DNA from: Chitinophaga varians
GTDB taxonomy: Bacteria > Bacteroidota > Bacteroidia > Chitinophagales > Chitinophagaceae
Reading direction: 5' to 3'
NCBI RefSeq assembly: GCF_014529945.1
Contig: NZ_JACVFB010000003.1
Coordinates: 930,001 to 994,000, forward strand
DNA: 64,000 bases
Below, in pieces: positions 53,195 to 60,710 of the stretch; the stretch's first letter is position 1, and the number at the start of each line of letters is the position of its first letter. The position numbers and the translations under genes were made by a program. The notes under the pieces are model-generated. The model saw only the letters and a list, made by a program, of their open reading frames with translations, searched no databases and was not told the origin of the DNA.

Positions 53195-53230
53195 ATGAAA
53201 GGATATTGGATTGAAAAACCGCCTGCCTGA
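53195..53230 (+). CDS. Possible 11-residue micropeptide (MKGYWIEKPPA)
   Basis: ATG at 53195 about 20 bases after the expected transcript start, 11 codons, stop TGA at 53228-53230. The position and the conserved promoter are the only support. The peptide has a basic start, an aromatic pair and a Pro-Pro end. It could equally be a chance frame in a non-coding RNA. Confidence 0.25.
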   Translation: MKGYWIEKPPA

Positions 53231-53312
53231 CGCTGAACTCCACGAGCGAATAATTAACCGGCCTGATCCGTTGTAGTTTTACCCACTCTTTTTTAACGGA
53301 ATAAAAAAGATA

Positions 53313-53345
53313 ATGCAGCAGTGGTCCCCCGCTGCTGCATTTTTA
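53313..53345. terminator. Hairpin terminator between the small transcript and the thioesterase gene
   Basis: ATGCAGCAG (53313-53321) pairs with CTGCTGCAT (53332-53340) and is followed by TTTT. A T-rich stretch on the other side allows use by the convergent thioesterase gene as well. Confidence 0.8.
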
Positions 53346-53367
53346 GTTGATGGTAATATCCTGCGCT

Positions 53368-53766
53368 TTATACTTCGTCTTCCCGTAAGCGTTCATCAGT
53401 GTAAGTGATCTTCGTTCTGCCATGTGGCGTCGGTTGGCCTTTCTCATCCACACTCACAAACACGATCTTGTCAATGGTCAGGATGCTCTTCTGGGTGATC
53501 TTATTCCGCACCTCACAGGTCAGCGTCAGCGATGTCCGTCCAAAATGCACTGCCTTAATACCTAATTCCACAATGTCGCCCTGTCGGGCAGAATTGATAA
53601 AATTGATTTCCGACATGTACTTGGTCACACAACGGTTCGTACCTAACTGAATAATGGAATAAATGGCCGCCTCTTCATCGATCCACCGCAGCAAACTGCC
53701 GCCAAACAAAGTACCATGCGCATTGAGATCTTCTGGTTTTACCCATTTGCGTGTGTAGAAATTCAT
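53368..53766 (-). CDS. Acyl-CoA thioesterase, hotdog fold (YciA-like)
   Basis: A 132-residue single-domain hotdog thioesterase that hydrolyses acyl-CoA to free acid and CoA in the cytosol. The conserved helix and active-site region are LNAHGTLFGGSLLRWIDEEAA, with the catalytic-type Asp, and the core strands include DIVELGIKAVHFGRTSLTLTCEVRN. The length is usual for YciA/acyl-CoA thioester hydrolases. It stands alone. Confidence 0.93.
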   Translation of the reverse strand: MNFYTRKWVKPEDLNAHGTLFGGSLLRWIDEEAAIYSIIQLGTNRCVTKYMSEINFINSARQGDIVELGIKAVHFGRTSLTLTCEVRNKITQKSILTIDKIVFVSVDEKGQPTPHGRTKITYTDERLREDEV

Positions 53767-53839
53767 GCATCCTCGTTTTTGAAGATGTAAAACTAGGCAA
53801 TTTTCTCAACTGCGTCCTGACGACCGGCTCTCTTCAACA

Positions 53840-54592
53840 TTACATGAGATATCCCCCTGAAACGGAAATTCTTTCTCCCGTAATCCAATAGGCATCATCA
53901 GAAAACAAAAAAGCAGCTACTTTCCCGATATCTGCCGGCTGTCCCAATCGGCCCAGGGAAGTATTATCTATGATCTTTTGACTAAGGCCACTCTTGAATA
54001 TGCCGATTTTGTGCGCTCCTTCCGTTTCTGTCAGGCCAGGAATGATGGAATTCACCCTGATGTTTCTGCTTCCTAATTCCTTTGCGAACACACTGGTCAG
54101 CATATCTACAGCTCCTTTTGTGGCTGTATAAACGGCAGTACCAGCATCAACATTCCTTGTTCCCATAGAACCGATGTTGATGATATGACCACCATCCTTA
54201 AAATATTTCAGCGATTCCTGAACAGTCAGTATTGTTCCAAGAACGTTGATATCGAATTGCTGATGAAACTCCTCCTCCGTGATATGCTCTATGCTGTTAA
54301 ACACATACACTCCCGCGTTATTCACTACGCCATCTATTTTTCCGAATTCATTGATGGTTTGTCTGAACAATTGCTGAACATCCTTTTGTTTGGACACATC
54401 GCCCTGAATGGCAACAGCCACGCCCCCATTCGACCGGATAAAATTGACCACGGCATTAGCATCCGTTTCACCGGATACATAATTAACGACCACCTTAGCT
54501 CCTGCCGCCGCCAGTTCTTTTGCGATACCAGCGCCAATTCCCTTTGAACCTCCTGTAACAATAATTACCTTCTCCTTTAGTTTCAATTCCAT
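53840..54592 (-). CDS. Short-chain dehydrogenase/reductase
   Basis: A 250-residue classical SDR. Cofactor motif TGGSKGIGAGIAKEL, NNAGVYVF, catalytic Ser in INIGSMG and the Tyr-Lys pair in VYTATKGAVDM; the end is DAYWITGERISVSGGYLM. It resembles FabG-like 3-oxoacyl reductases and glucose dehydrogenase-like SDRs. It is divergent from a HxlR regulator, as the NmrA-like gene at 2708 is, which suggests induction by electrophiles or quinones rather than housekeeping fatty-acid synthesis. Confidence 0.93.
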   Translation of the reverse strand: MELKLKEKVIIVTGGSKGIGAGIAKELAAAGAKVVVNYVSGETDANAVVNFIRSNGGVAVAIQGDVSKQKDVQQLFRQTINEFGKIDGVVNNAGVYVFNSIEHITEEEFHQQFDINVLGTILTVQESLKYFKDGGHIINIGSMGTRNVDAGTAVYTATKGAVDMLTSVFAKELGSRNIRVNSIIPGLTETEGAHKIGIFKSGLSQKIIDNTSLGRLGQPADIGKVAAFLFSDDAYWITGERISVSGGYLM

Positions 54593-54650
54593 GATTAAAT
54601 CGATTTAAATATTGAAGGCAATATTATATGATTAACACCCTGAAGGCAAG

Positions 54651-54677
54651 TATGTACTTTTTTGTATCTTAGTTACC
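54651..54677. promoter_or_regulatory. HxlR-type operator candidate, pair 2
   Basis: TATGTACTTTTTTGTATC...TTACC in the 119-base divergent gap. It shares TACTTTTTT and a trailing TTACC with the operator region of the first HxlR pair (3635-3658). Confidence 0.45.
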
Positions 54678-54711
54678 GAAAAGAATGTATTATTGATAAT
54701 GAATTAGTTAG

Positions 54712-55059
54712 ATGGAAAATAAATTGGAAATTTGTCAGCCTACCTGTTCGGTCGATTACGCTTTCAGGCGAATAGGGGGAAAATATAAGGGAAGGATACT
54801 TTGGTATTTGCAGGAGCATAAGACACTGCGCTACGGCGCCCTCAAACGCATCCTCTCTGATGTTACCACCAAGATGCTGACACAGACATTGCGGGAGCTG
54901 GAAACTGATAATTTAATCAATAGAAAAGTCTATCACGAAGTACCGCCCAAAGTAGAATATTCCCTGACTGAAACAGGCGAAGAATTAATTCCTTTCATTG
55001 ATTATCTCAGACAGTGGGGTGATAGGCAGATTGAAAAAGCGAACAGGCAACCTCAATAG
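54712..55059 (+). CDS. HxlR-family transcriptional regulator (2)
   Basis: A 115-residue winged-helix regulator. ICQPTCSVDYAFRRIGGKYKGRILWYL carries Cys8 and Cys12 at the place of the redox-active cysteine of this family. TLRYGALKRILSDVTTKMLTQTLRELETDNLI is the recognition region and VPPKVEYSLTETGEELIPF the wing. It is divergent from an SDR gene and probably controls that gene and itself. Only distantly similar to the HxlR protein at 3672. Confidence 0.93.
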   Translation: MENKLEICQPTCSVDYAFRRIGGKYKGRILWYLQEHKTLRYGALKRILSDVTTKMLTQTLRELETDNLINRKVYHEVPPKVEYSLTETGEELIPFIDYLRQWGDRQIEKANRQPQ

Positions 55060-55083
55060 AAGAAATTATGGTCTAAAATATAT

Positions 55084-55123
55084 AAAACGACAAAGCCGCT
55101 CAATGAGCGGCTTTGTCGTTTTT
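55084..55123. terminator. Bidirectional terminator between HxlR (2) and tRNA-Gln
   Basis: AAAACGACAAAGCCGCTC, short loop, GAGCGGCTTTGTCGTTTTT: a long nearly perfect stem with A and T tracts on either side. Confidence 0.93.
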
Positions 55124-55125
55124 CG

Positions 55126-55196
55126 TTGCCCAACCTGGATTCGAACCAAGACAAACAGAACCAAAATCTGTCGTACTACCATTATACTATTGGGCA
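55126..55196 (-). tRNA. tRNA-Gln (anticodon UUG), copy 2
   Basis: A 71-nt cloverleaf identical in sequence to the copy at 40435-40505; anticodon TTG in loop TTTTGGT, decoding CAA. CCA is not encoded. Confidence 0.96.
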
Positions 55197-55218
55197 ATCA
55201 CCTTGTTGTTTGGGATGG

Positions 55219-55247
55219 CAAAAGTATAACTTTTTTTATTTCTGCAA
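55219..55247 (-). promoter_or_regulatory. Promoter of tRNA-Gln(UUG) copy 2
   Basis: On the minus strand TTG (55247-55245), 18 bases, then TACTTTTG (55226-55219), as for copy 1. The flanks of the two copies otherwise differ. Confidence 0.65.
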
Positions 55248-55302
55248 AAAAAACTTGCAATATTTTTCAAATATCCTTCAAAACCCGCTTTGACAAAGCG
55301 TC

Positions 55303-56343
55303 TTAACGGATAATACTTATTACTTTTTCCGTTATTTGTTCCGGTTTGATCCATTCCATACAGGCATGGTCGCCTCTGAAGCAGGGTTTGTTGCCAAAAA
55401 CTGAACAGGGCCGGCAGGTCAGATCAGTGATCTGTACGGCATACTGTTCCGACTGTCCATAGCCCATAAAACCGGCATATGGATGGGTGGCGCCCCATAC
55501 AGACACCACTGGCACCCCATACAAGGAGGCCAGGTGCATATTGGCAGAATCCATGCTGATCATCACATCCAGCTGGCTGATAAGCGCCAGTTCCTCTTCC
55601 AGCGTAAAACGGCCGGCTACGGATACAGCCTGTGGATAACGTGCCGCCAGCTCATTTAGCTGCGCTACCTCGGCTTTACCGCCGCCAAATAGCAACACCC
55701 GGTACGTGCCGTCTTTTATGAGCGCTGCCAGCGCCATTTCCAATTTAGCCAGCGGATACATTTTCTCCCGGTAAGTGGCAAAAGGAGCCAGTCCCACCCA
55801 TGGCTGCGTGTTTTTAGCGCCCGTAACTGCCAATACCCGCTCCGGAAGCGGTCGTGGCGCAAAAACGGGTTGTGTGCCCATGGTACAGCGCAACCCCAGC
55901 TGCCGGAAAACCATCGCGTAACGCTCGATGGTGCTGGTTTGCGGCTGCAAAACCTTGTCTTCCTTGCGGGTAAGGGCCTTTTTGCCTGCACGCCCTTTGT
56001 CTATCGCAGCAACCGGTTTACCTGCCAGCCGGAAAAAGGTACGCACGATCTTAGACCGCAGCACATTGTGCAGGTCCGCTACGGCATCAATCCGGTATTG
56101 ACGGCTGATACTGCGGAACAGACGATATAATCCGGGCACGCCTTTATGTTCGCCTTTTACATCGGCCGGGAAAAATACCAGCCGTGGTATGCCGGCACAC
56201 AGGGCGCCCCAGTTTTTATTGGTCACGAAAATGATCCGGACCTCCGGATTTTCGTCCAGTACCTGTTTCATGACCGGCACGGTCATCGCTACGTCTCCGA
56301 GGGCGGACAAACGGGTGACCAGTATAGTGGTAGTAATTGCCAA
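55303..56343 (-). CDS. Glycosyltransferase family 9 (heptosyltransferase-like)
   Basis: A 346-residue GT-B glycosyltransferase that probably adds a heptose or similar sugar to the lipopolysaccharide core at the inner face of the inner membrane. TILVTRLSALGDVAMTVPV at the start is the GT9 signature, and DVMISMDSANMHLASLYGVPVVSVWGATHP is the donor-binding region. The start codon appears to be TTG, 9 bases after the stop of the DUF4254 gene; no ATG is available. The two form an operon. Confidence 0.93.
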   Translation of the reverse strand: MAITTTILVTRLSALGDVAMTVPVMKQVLDENPEVRIIFVTNKNWGALCAGIPRLVFFPADVKGEHKGVPGLYRLFRSISRQYRIDAVADLHNVLRSKIVRTFFRLAGKPVAAIDKGRAGKKALTRKEDKVLQPQTSTIERYAMVFRQLGLRCTMGTQPVFAPRPLPERVLAVTGAKNTQPWVGLAPFATYREKMYPLAKLEMALAALIKDGTYRVLLFGGGKAEVAQLNELAARYPQAVSVAGRFTLEEELALISQLDVMISMDSANMHLASLYGVPVVSVWGATHPYAGFMGYGQSEQYAVQITDLTCRPCSVFGNKPCFRGDHACMEWIKPEQITEKVISIIR

Positions 56344-56352
56344 GGAAGCCGG

Positions 56353-56958
56353 TTATTTTTCACCCTTGTATAATACAGGGTTCAGTGAAGGATCGTTATA
56401 CATCTTCATCTGCTTGTACACTTTCATGTACTTTCTGCCCGCTGCAATGTCTGCCAGCAACGTTTCTATCGCAGTGCTCAGATCAGTGCGCTGCTCCAGC
56501 AGGATGTTAAGCTTACGCTGACAAGCCTCGCGGTGCGCTGGCGTAGCATCCGCACGGGTAGCCTCTTCCTGCATGTGGTATATCTTCAGCGCCAGGATAG
56601 ACAAGCGGTCTATCGCCCATGCCGGACTTTCTGTATTGATTTCCGCATCTGCGGCAGGTTTGATGTCTTTGTACTGCTCCAGGAAATAACTATCTATATA
56701 CTCCACCACGTCAGTACGCTCCTGATTGGAACGGTCGATCCACCGCTTGATATCCAGCGCCTCTACCGGGTTTATCTGCGGATCACGGATAATATCTTCC
56801 AGATGCCATTGTACAGTGTCGATCCAGTTTTTCATATACAGCAGATGCTCGATACTGCTCTTTTCATAGGGATTGCTGATGGCCTGATGCACATCATTGT
56901 ACCGGTGATAATCCTGTATGCTCCGGTCAAATATACTATTGGAGGTGGTTGTAAACAT
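56353..56958 (-). CDS. DUF4254-family protein
   Basis: A 201-residue all-helical cytosolic protein with the DUF4254 features FDRSIQDYHRYNDVHQ, YEKSSIEHLLYMKNWIDTVQWHLEDIIRDP and IDRSNQERTDVVEYID. The family is confined largely to Bacteroidota and is repeatedly coupled with a GT9 gene, as here. No enzymatic motif is visible. A supporting role in lipopolysaccharide core synthesis is inferred from the coupling. Confidence 0.88.
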   Translation of the reverse strand: MFTTTSNSIFDRSIQDYHRYNDVHQAISNPYEKSSIEHLLYMKNWIDTVQWHLEDIIRDPQINPVEALDIKRWIDRSNQERTDVVEYIDSYFLEQYKDIKPAADAEINTESPAWAIDRLSILALKIYHMQEEATRADATPAHREACQRKLNILLEQRTDLSTAIETLLADIAAGRKYMKVYKQMKMYNDPSLNPVLYKGEK

Positions 56959-57604
56959 GCTGCAAAAATAACCATCATTTGATTATTTGATTATTTAATC
57001 ATTTGAATATTTTAAACAGCCCTCGCCCGGTTCAATATCTAAATAATAAAATAATCCAATACCCAAATAAAAAAGAAGCGCATGGTAGAGACCATACGCT
57101 TGTTGTAAAAGATTGTCATGTGAATGTTCGAGAATGCAAATCGTGTAGGCTTTTAATGGTTATCTTGGGGTTGAGATACCTTTCTATCGCCTGATATTTT
57201 TCATACTCTATGAGAATGATGTCCATAGAACACCATTGTTGGCAATAAATATTTTTCTGGTAATTTCTTTAGATGTAGAAATATATATAATACTCCGATG
57301 GCTTATAACATTTGAGGGTCCATAAAATAACATACAACTATCTAACAAATACTCCAGGGCATACATTCCATAGTTCAATAAAAACTGATGCTGCATGCAG
57401 CGTTTACTCCGTTGTGATGTGGCATTGCCATTTTTTTTCTAGCTTTTCTTGCTATAGGGTTTTCTTCAATCCAGTAGGGTTTCAACCGCACAAGTCCGTT
57501 CATTTGTCTTAGTGCAAATTAAGAGGGGCCACTGCTAATAAAACCGCAGTGACCCCGAAATCTTATACAACGTTCGTGTTAAATTTGCCTTTTTGTTGTC
57601 CTTT
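56959..57604. other. Gene-free AT-rich stretch
   Basis: About 645 bases with no convincing gene. It holds an inverted repeat (56981-57056), a hairpin AAGCGCATGGT/ACCATACGCTT near 57076-57101, an AT-rich unassigned part from about 57120 to 57520, and a hairpin GGGGCCACTGC/GCAGTGACCCC (57525-57556) that may end the permease transcript. The short frames inside it look random. Confidence 0.6.
56981..57056. repeat. AT-rich inverted repeat upstream of DUF4254
   Basis: GATTATTTGATTATTTA (56981-56997) and the reverse complement of GATTATTTTATTATTTA (57040-57056) match at 16 of 17 positions. The left arm is part of an 8-bp periodic run (ATTTGATT, ATTTGATT, ATTTAATC, ATTTGAAT). Confidence 0.7.
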
Positions 57605-59053
57605 TTAGCTAGAGATCGCTTTTCCCTTGCTCCGCATCGCCAGAAAATACAAAGGAATACCCAATAAAATGATCCCCAAACCAGGTAAAGTATAGTTGGT
57701 TTCGAAAATCAGCAGCAGTGCAGCCAATGAAAGCGCCACTACCACATATATCATCGGTAGCACCGGATACCCGATTGCTTTATAAGGTCTTTCCAGATCA
57801 GGACGCTTCTTTCTCAGGATAAAAATGCCCAGAATGGTCAACACATAAAAGATCAACACTCCAAATATCACCAATGCCAGCAGGTCGTTGTAGCGACCGG
57901 TAAGGCACAGCAGGGATGCCCAGAAGCATTGAATCCACAGTCCACGTGCAGGCACAGCATTTTTGTTCAGCTCACCGGCTTTGCGGAAAAACAATCCATC
58001 CTGCGCCATGGTATAATAAATACGGGCGCCGGACAGGATCAGCCCATTATTACAGCCAAAGGTGGATATCATGATCATCACTGCGATAATACCGGAACCG
58101 ATGCCACCAAAGATCTTCTCCGCAGCGGCTACGCCCACCCTGTCATTGGCAGCGAAAGCGATATCATGCAAAGGCAGTACCGCCAGGTACATCAGGTTGC
58201 AGCTCACATAAATAATCGTCACGATCAGGGTGCCCAGAAACAACGAACGACCAATATTCTTGGCCGGATTCTTAATTTCCGCTGCAATGAAGGTCACGTT
58301 ATTCCACGCATCGCTGGAGAACAGAGAACCTTTCATGGATACGGCGATAGCGCCAAAGAAAGCCAGCCCCGACAAGGATTTAATGATGGTCTCCCCGTTT
58401 ACTGCTTCCATGGAGAAGTGATTCCACGGGTCCTGCCAGTTAGCATTCCAGATCTCTGCTTTAGCGCCGAGCAACAGGCCGAAAACGATCAAACCGAACA
58501 GGGATAACAGTTTGGCCATGGTAAACACCGTCTGTATTACTTTACCGTGTTTTACGCCGCGTGTATTGATATACGTGAGCAGGATGATGGAAACGATCGC
58601 CACCAGCTGCGCTGCGGATATCTGGAACACCGGCTTTAGCTCCATGTTGAACGACAGGAGAATGTTCTTCTCACTAAATCCCGGGATCAGGTAAGCGGTA
58701 AATTTGGCGAAAGCCACTGCCACAGCGGCGATGGTGCCCGTCTGAATAACGCCGAACTGGGTCCAGCCAAATAAAAAGGCGATAAAAGGATTGTAGGCTT
58801 CACGCAGATACACGTACTGTCCGCCTGCTTTGGGAAACATGCCGGATAATTCGCCATAGCTGAGCGCAGCAATGAGTGTCACCACACCTGCCAATACCCA
58901 CATGGCGGTCACCCATCCGGCACCGCCCACGCTGCGGGCTATTTCTGCAGTGACAATAAAAATACCGGAACCTATCATGGAACCGGCTACAATCATGGTG
59001 GCGTCTAATAAGCCAAGGGTAGGCTTAAATGAATTGTTTTGGTTGATGTCCAT
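57605..59053 (-). CDS. APC-superfamily amino acid permease
   Basis: A 482-residue inner-membrane transporter with twelve to thirteen spans. The first helix carries the substrate-binding glycine motif MIVAGSMIGSGIF, and FSYGELS-like ALSYGELSGMFPKAGGQYVYLREAYNP follows, both typical of the amino acid/polyamine/organocation superfamily (LAT/APA group). It would exchange or import amino acids with protons. Transcribed alone. The substrate cannot be told. Confidence 0.93.
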   Translation of the reverse strand: MDINQNNSFKPTLGLLDATMIVAGSMIGSGIFIVTAEIARSVGGAGWVTAMWVLAGVVTLIAALSYGELSGMFPKAGGQYVYLREAYNPFIAFLFGWTQFGVIQTGTIAAVAVAFAKFTAYLIPGFSEKNILLSFNMELKPVFQISAAQLVAIVSIILLTYINTRGVKHGKVIQTVFTMAKLLSLFGLIVFGLLLGAKAEIWNANWQDPWNHFSMEAVNGETIIKSLSGLAFFGAIAVSMKGSLFSSDAWNNVTFIAAEIKNPAKNIGRSLFLGTLIVTIIYVSCNLMYLAVLPLHDIAFAANDRVGVAAAEKIFGGIGSGIIAVMIMISTFGCNNGLILSGARIYYTMAQDGLFFRKAGELNKNAVPARGLWIQCFWASLLCLTGRYNDLLALVIFGVLIFYVLTILGIFILRKKRPDLERPYKAIGYPVLPMIYVVVALSLAALLLIFETNYTLPGLGIILLGIPLYFLAMRSKGKAISS

Positions 59054-59067
59054 ATAACGGTAGAAAT

Positions 59068-59100
59068 TAAAAAATCCCGGCTCTTTTGGGAACCGGGACT
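59068..59100 (-). terminator. Terminator of the OmpH-like gene
   Basis: On the minus strand GTCCCGGTTCCC, loop, GAGCCGGGAT then a T-tract; about 42 bases after the OmpH stop. Confidence 0.85.
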
Positions 59101-59141
59101 ATAAGGTAGACAAATTTTTCAATGTTTGCCTGTTATTTTCT

Positions 59142-59756
59142 TTATTTGGCAGCAGGTGCTTCAGCGCCTTTTTCGTTCATGCCTTTGATCACATCAGCAG
59201 TTACGTCGAAAGCCGGATCAGCATACAGAATATTGCTCTGGCCGGTACGGTAAGAGAAGATGTAAGAATAGCGTTTGTCGGAATTAAAGGATTTCAGAAA
59301 ATCGTCCAGTCTCTTCTGCAGCTCTTCGTTGAATTTAGTTTCGTTCTGGGCATATTCTGCACGCATATTCTGTGCTTCCTGCTCCAGTTGTTGTTGTTTA
59401 GCCATCAGGGAACGTTGCGCGGATTCACCCTGCTCCTGTGTGAGCGTGGATGCTTTACGCTGCAGGTCCTGATATTCAGCCTGTAAAGCCCTGGCTTTAG
59501 CTTTCAGCTGATTGTCCATCCCCTGTTGCTTTTGCTCCAGTTCGGATTTCTTTTGTTTAAAATATTCAAAATGCGCTTCCAGAGAGTCCAGGTCTACGTA
59601 AGCAATTTTGAAACCCGCTGCCGGAGCGTTCGTACCCGCTGCGGGAGTGCTCGCAGGCGCATTGTTGCCAGCCTTGTTGCCGTTGCAGGCCATAAATAAA
59701 CCGGCTGCTAATGCCGCTAATAATCCTTTTGACACGAATTGTTTACAAGTGCGCAT
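59142..59756 (-). CDS. OmpH/Skp-family periplasmic chaperone-like protein
   Basis: A 204-residue exported protein. GLLAALAAGLFMAC gives a lipobox-like site, a Pro/Ala/Asn-rich linker follows, then KIAYVDLDSLEAHFEYFKQKK, the conserved Skp start strand, and a long coiled coil (about 75-155, Gln/Glu/Lys rich). The C-terminal strand region (YSYIFSYRTGQSNILYADPAFDVT) closes the Skp body. Skp trimers hold unfolded outer-membrane proteins. The lipid anchor predicted here is unlike classical soluble Skp. Confidence 0.92.
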   Translation of the reverse strand: MRTCKQFVSKGLLAALAAGLFMACNGNKAGNNAPASTPAAGTNAPAAGFKIAYVDLDSLEAHFEYFKQKKSELEQKQQGMDNQLKAKARALQAEYQDLQRKASTLTQEQGESAQRSLMAKQQQLEQEAQNMRAEYAQNETKFNEELQKRLDDFLKSFNSDKRYSYIFSYRTGQSNILYADPAFDVTADVIKGMNEKGAEAPAAK

Positions 59757-59895
59757 GTTGATAGGTAGATTTAACTCCTTTTAAGGTTTTAAAATTGAAG
59801 GGCTAAAATAAAGCTTTTACCGGATTTTCAAATCCGGATTCTCATTTTTAACGAAGCTTTTTGCTACAGCCCAGTGCGTTACAACCCACTTTGTG

Positions 59896-60588
59896 TTAAT
59901 TGTGGGTGATCGTGAAAGTTTTAAATGTAGCTGCATCCAGCGCATTCCCTACAGTCACCATGGTATAGATCTTCCCCGGCTTTGACGGAAAGTCAAACCT
60001 GCTGGGAATAATGGTACTGTCATCGGTACGACGGAAATTAAAATGATAGACACTATCTCCCGGCAACGTGATATAGGGAGTGAATTGTGTAAATCCAATC
60101 CCTCTGAAGATCCTGTTATCCTGTGAAAACAAGTCCATCGCTACTGCCTGGCCGTTAGGTCTGAAAGCATAGCTGAGACTTACGACCCGGAATTTCATAT
60201 CCTGTGGTGCCGGAGGTGTCAGGTCATCTTCCAGGGTACGGAATATATTTAGCTTGTTGGCAGAGTCATAGCCGATATAAGCGGAGAAAAAACGTTTATT
60301 ACGCAGATTGATTTGCCCGATAAGCTGTTTAGTTTTACCCGGATCACTCGCGTCTACCAGGTACATGGTATACAATTGCGCCCTCATGGAACGGTAAGTC
60401 GAGTTTTTTCCGAAAGCCACTTGTGTTGCTACTTGTGTGGTATCCAGCCAGATGTCATATACTTTGTCCGGGATACCGTTAAAAAACATAAAGCTGGAAG
60501 AGGTTACAGGAATGGCAGAATCACTATTCTTCTTACAGGCCGTCATAACTATCAGCCATCCCAATACTACAATAAGCAGTTTTTTCAT
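59896..60588 (-). CDS. DUF4397-like lipoprotein
   Basis: A 230-residue lipoprotein (MKKLLIVVLGWLIVMTAC, lipobox Cys18). The beta-rich body, with FMFFNGIPDKVYDIWLDTT, YRSMRAQLYTMYLVDASDPGK and KPGKIYTMVTVGNALD, resembles DUF4397 repeats, which are Ig-like. It has no catalytic motif and is probably surface- or periplasm-exposed. Function unknown. It lies between OmpH and rpoC with its own leader. Confidence 0.8.
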   Translation of the reverse strand: MKKLLIVVLGWLIVMTACKKNSDSAIPVTSSSFMFFNGIPDKVYDIWLDTTQVATQVAFGKNSTYRSMRAQLYTMYLVDASDPGKTKQLIGQINLRNKRFFSAYIGYDSANKLNIFRTLEDDLTPPAPQDMKFRVVSLSYAFRPNGQAVAMDLFSQDNRIFRGIGFTQFTPYITLPGDSVYHFNFRRTDDSTIIPSRFDFPSKPGKIYTMVTVGNALDAATFKTFTITHN

Positions 60589-60625
60589 GAATTTCCGGAT
60601 CGTTTTAAAACCGGATGTAAAGTAC

Positions 60626-60669
60626 TAAAAAAGAAGAAGCCCTCATCGATTTTCATCAATGAGGGCTTC
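60626..60669 (-). terminator. Terminator of rpoC
   Basis: GAAGCCCTCATYGAT paired with its complement around a short loop, followed on the minus strand by TTCTTCTTTTTT. It lies about 40 bases after the rpoC stop. Confidence 0.9.
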
Positions 60670-60710
60670 CTCTTTTATTTCGTTGCCCGGGGCTTTAGCT
60701 CCGGAACAAT

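Larger units (their letters stand above)
53175..53345 (+). ncRNA. Candidate small transcript from promoter B
   Basis: The interval from the expected start site of promoter B to the hairpin terminator at 53313-53345 is about 170 nt. Its only near-5' reading frame is an 11-codon one at 53195. An AT-rich stem (TCTTTTTT with AAAAAAGA) lies just before the terminator. It could be a regulatory RNA, a micropeptide mRNA, or both. Inferred from promoter and terminator; no family is recognised. Confidence 0.45.

Noticed and set aside
57208..57396. 62-codon minus-strand frame in the gene-free stretch
   Set aside because: AT-rich, no homologous look, no promoter or ribosome-binding context.
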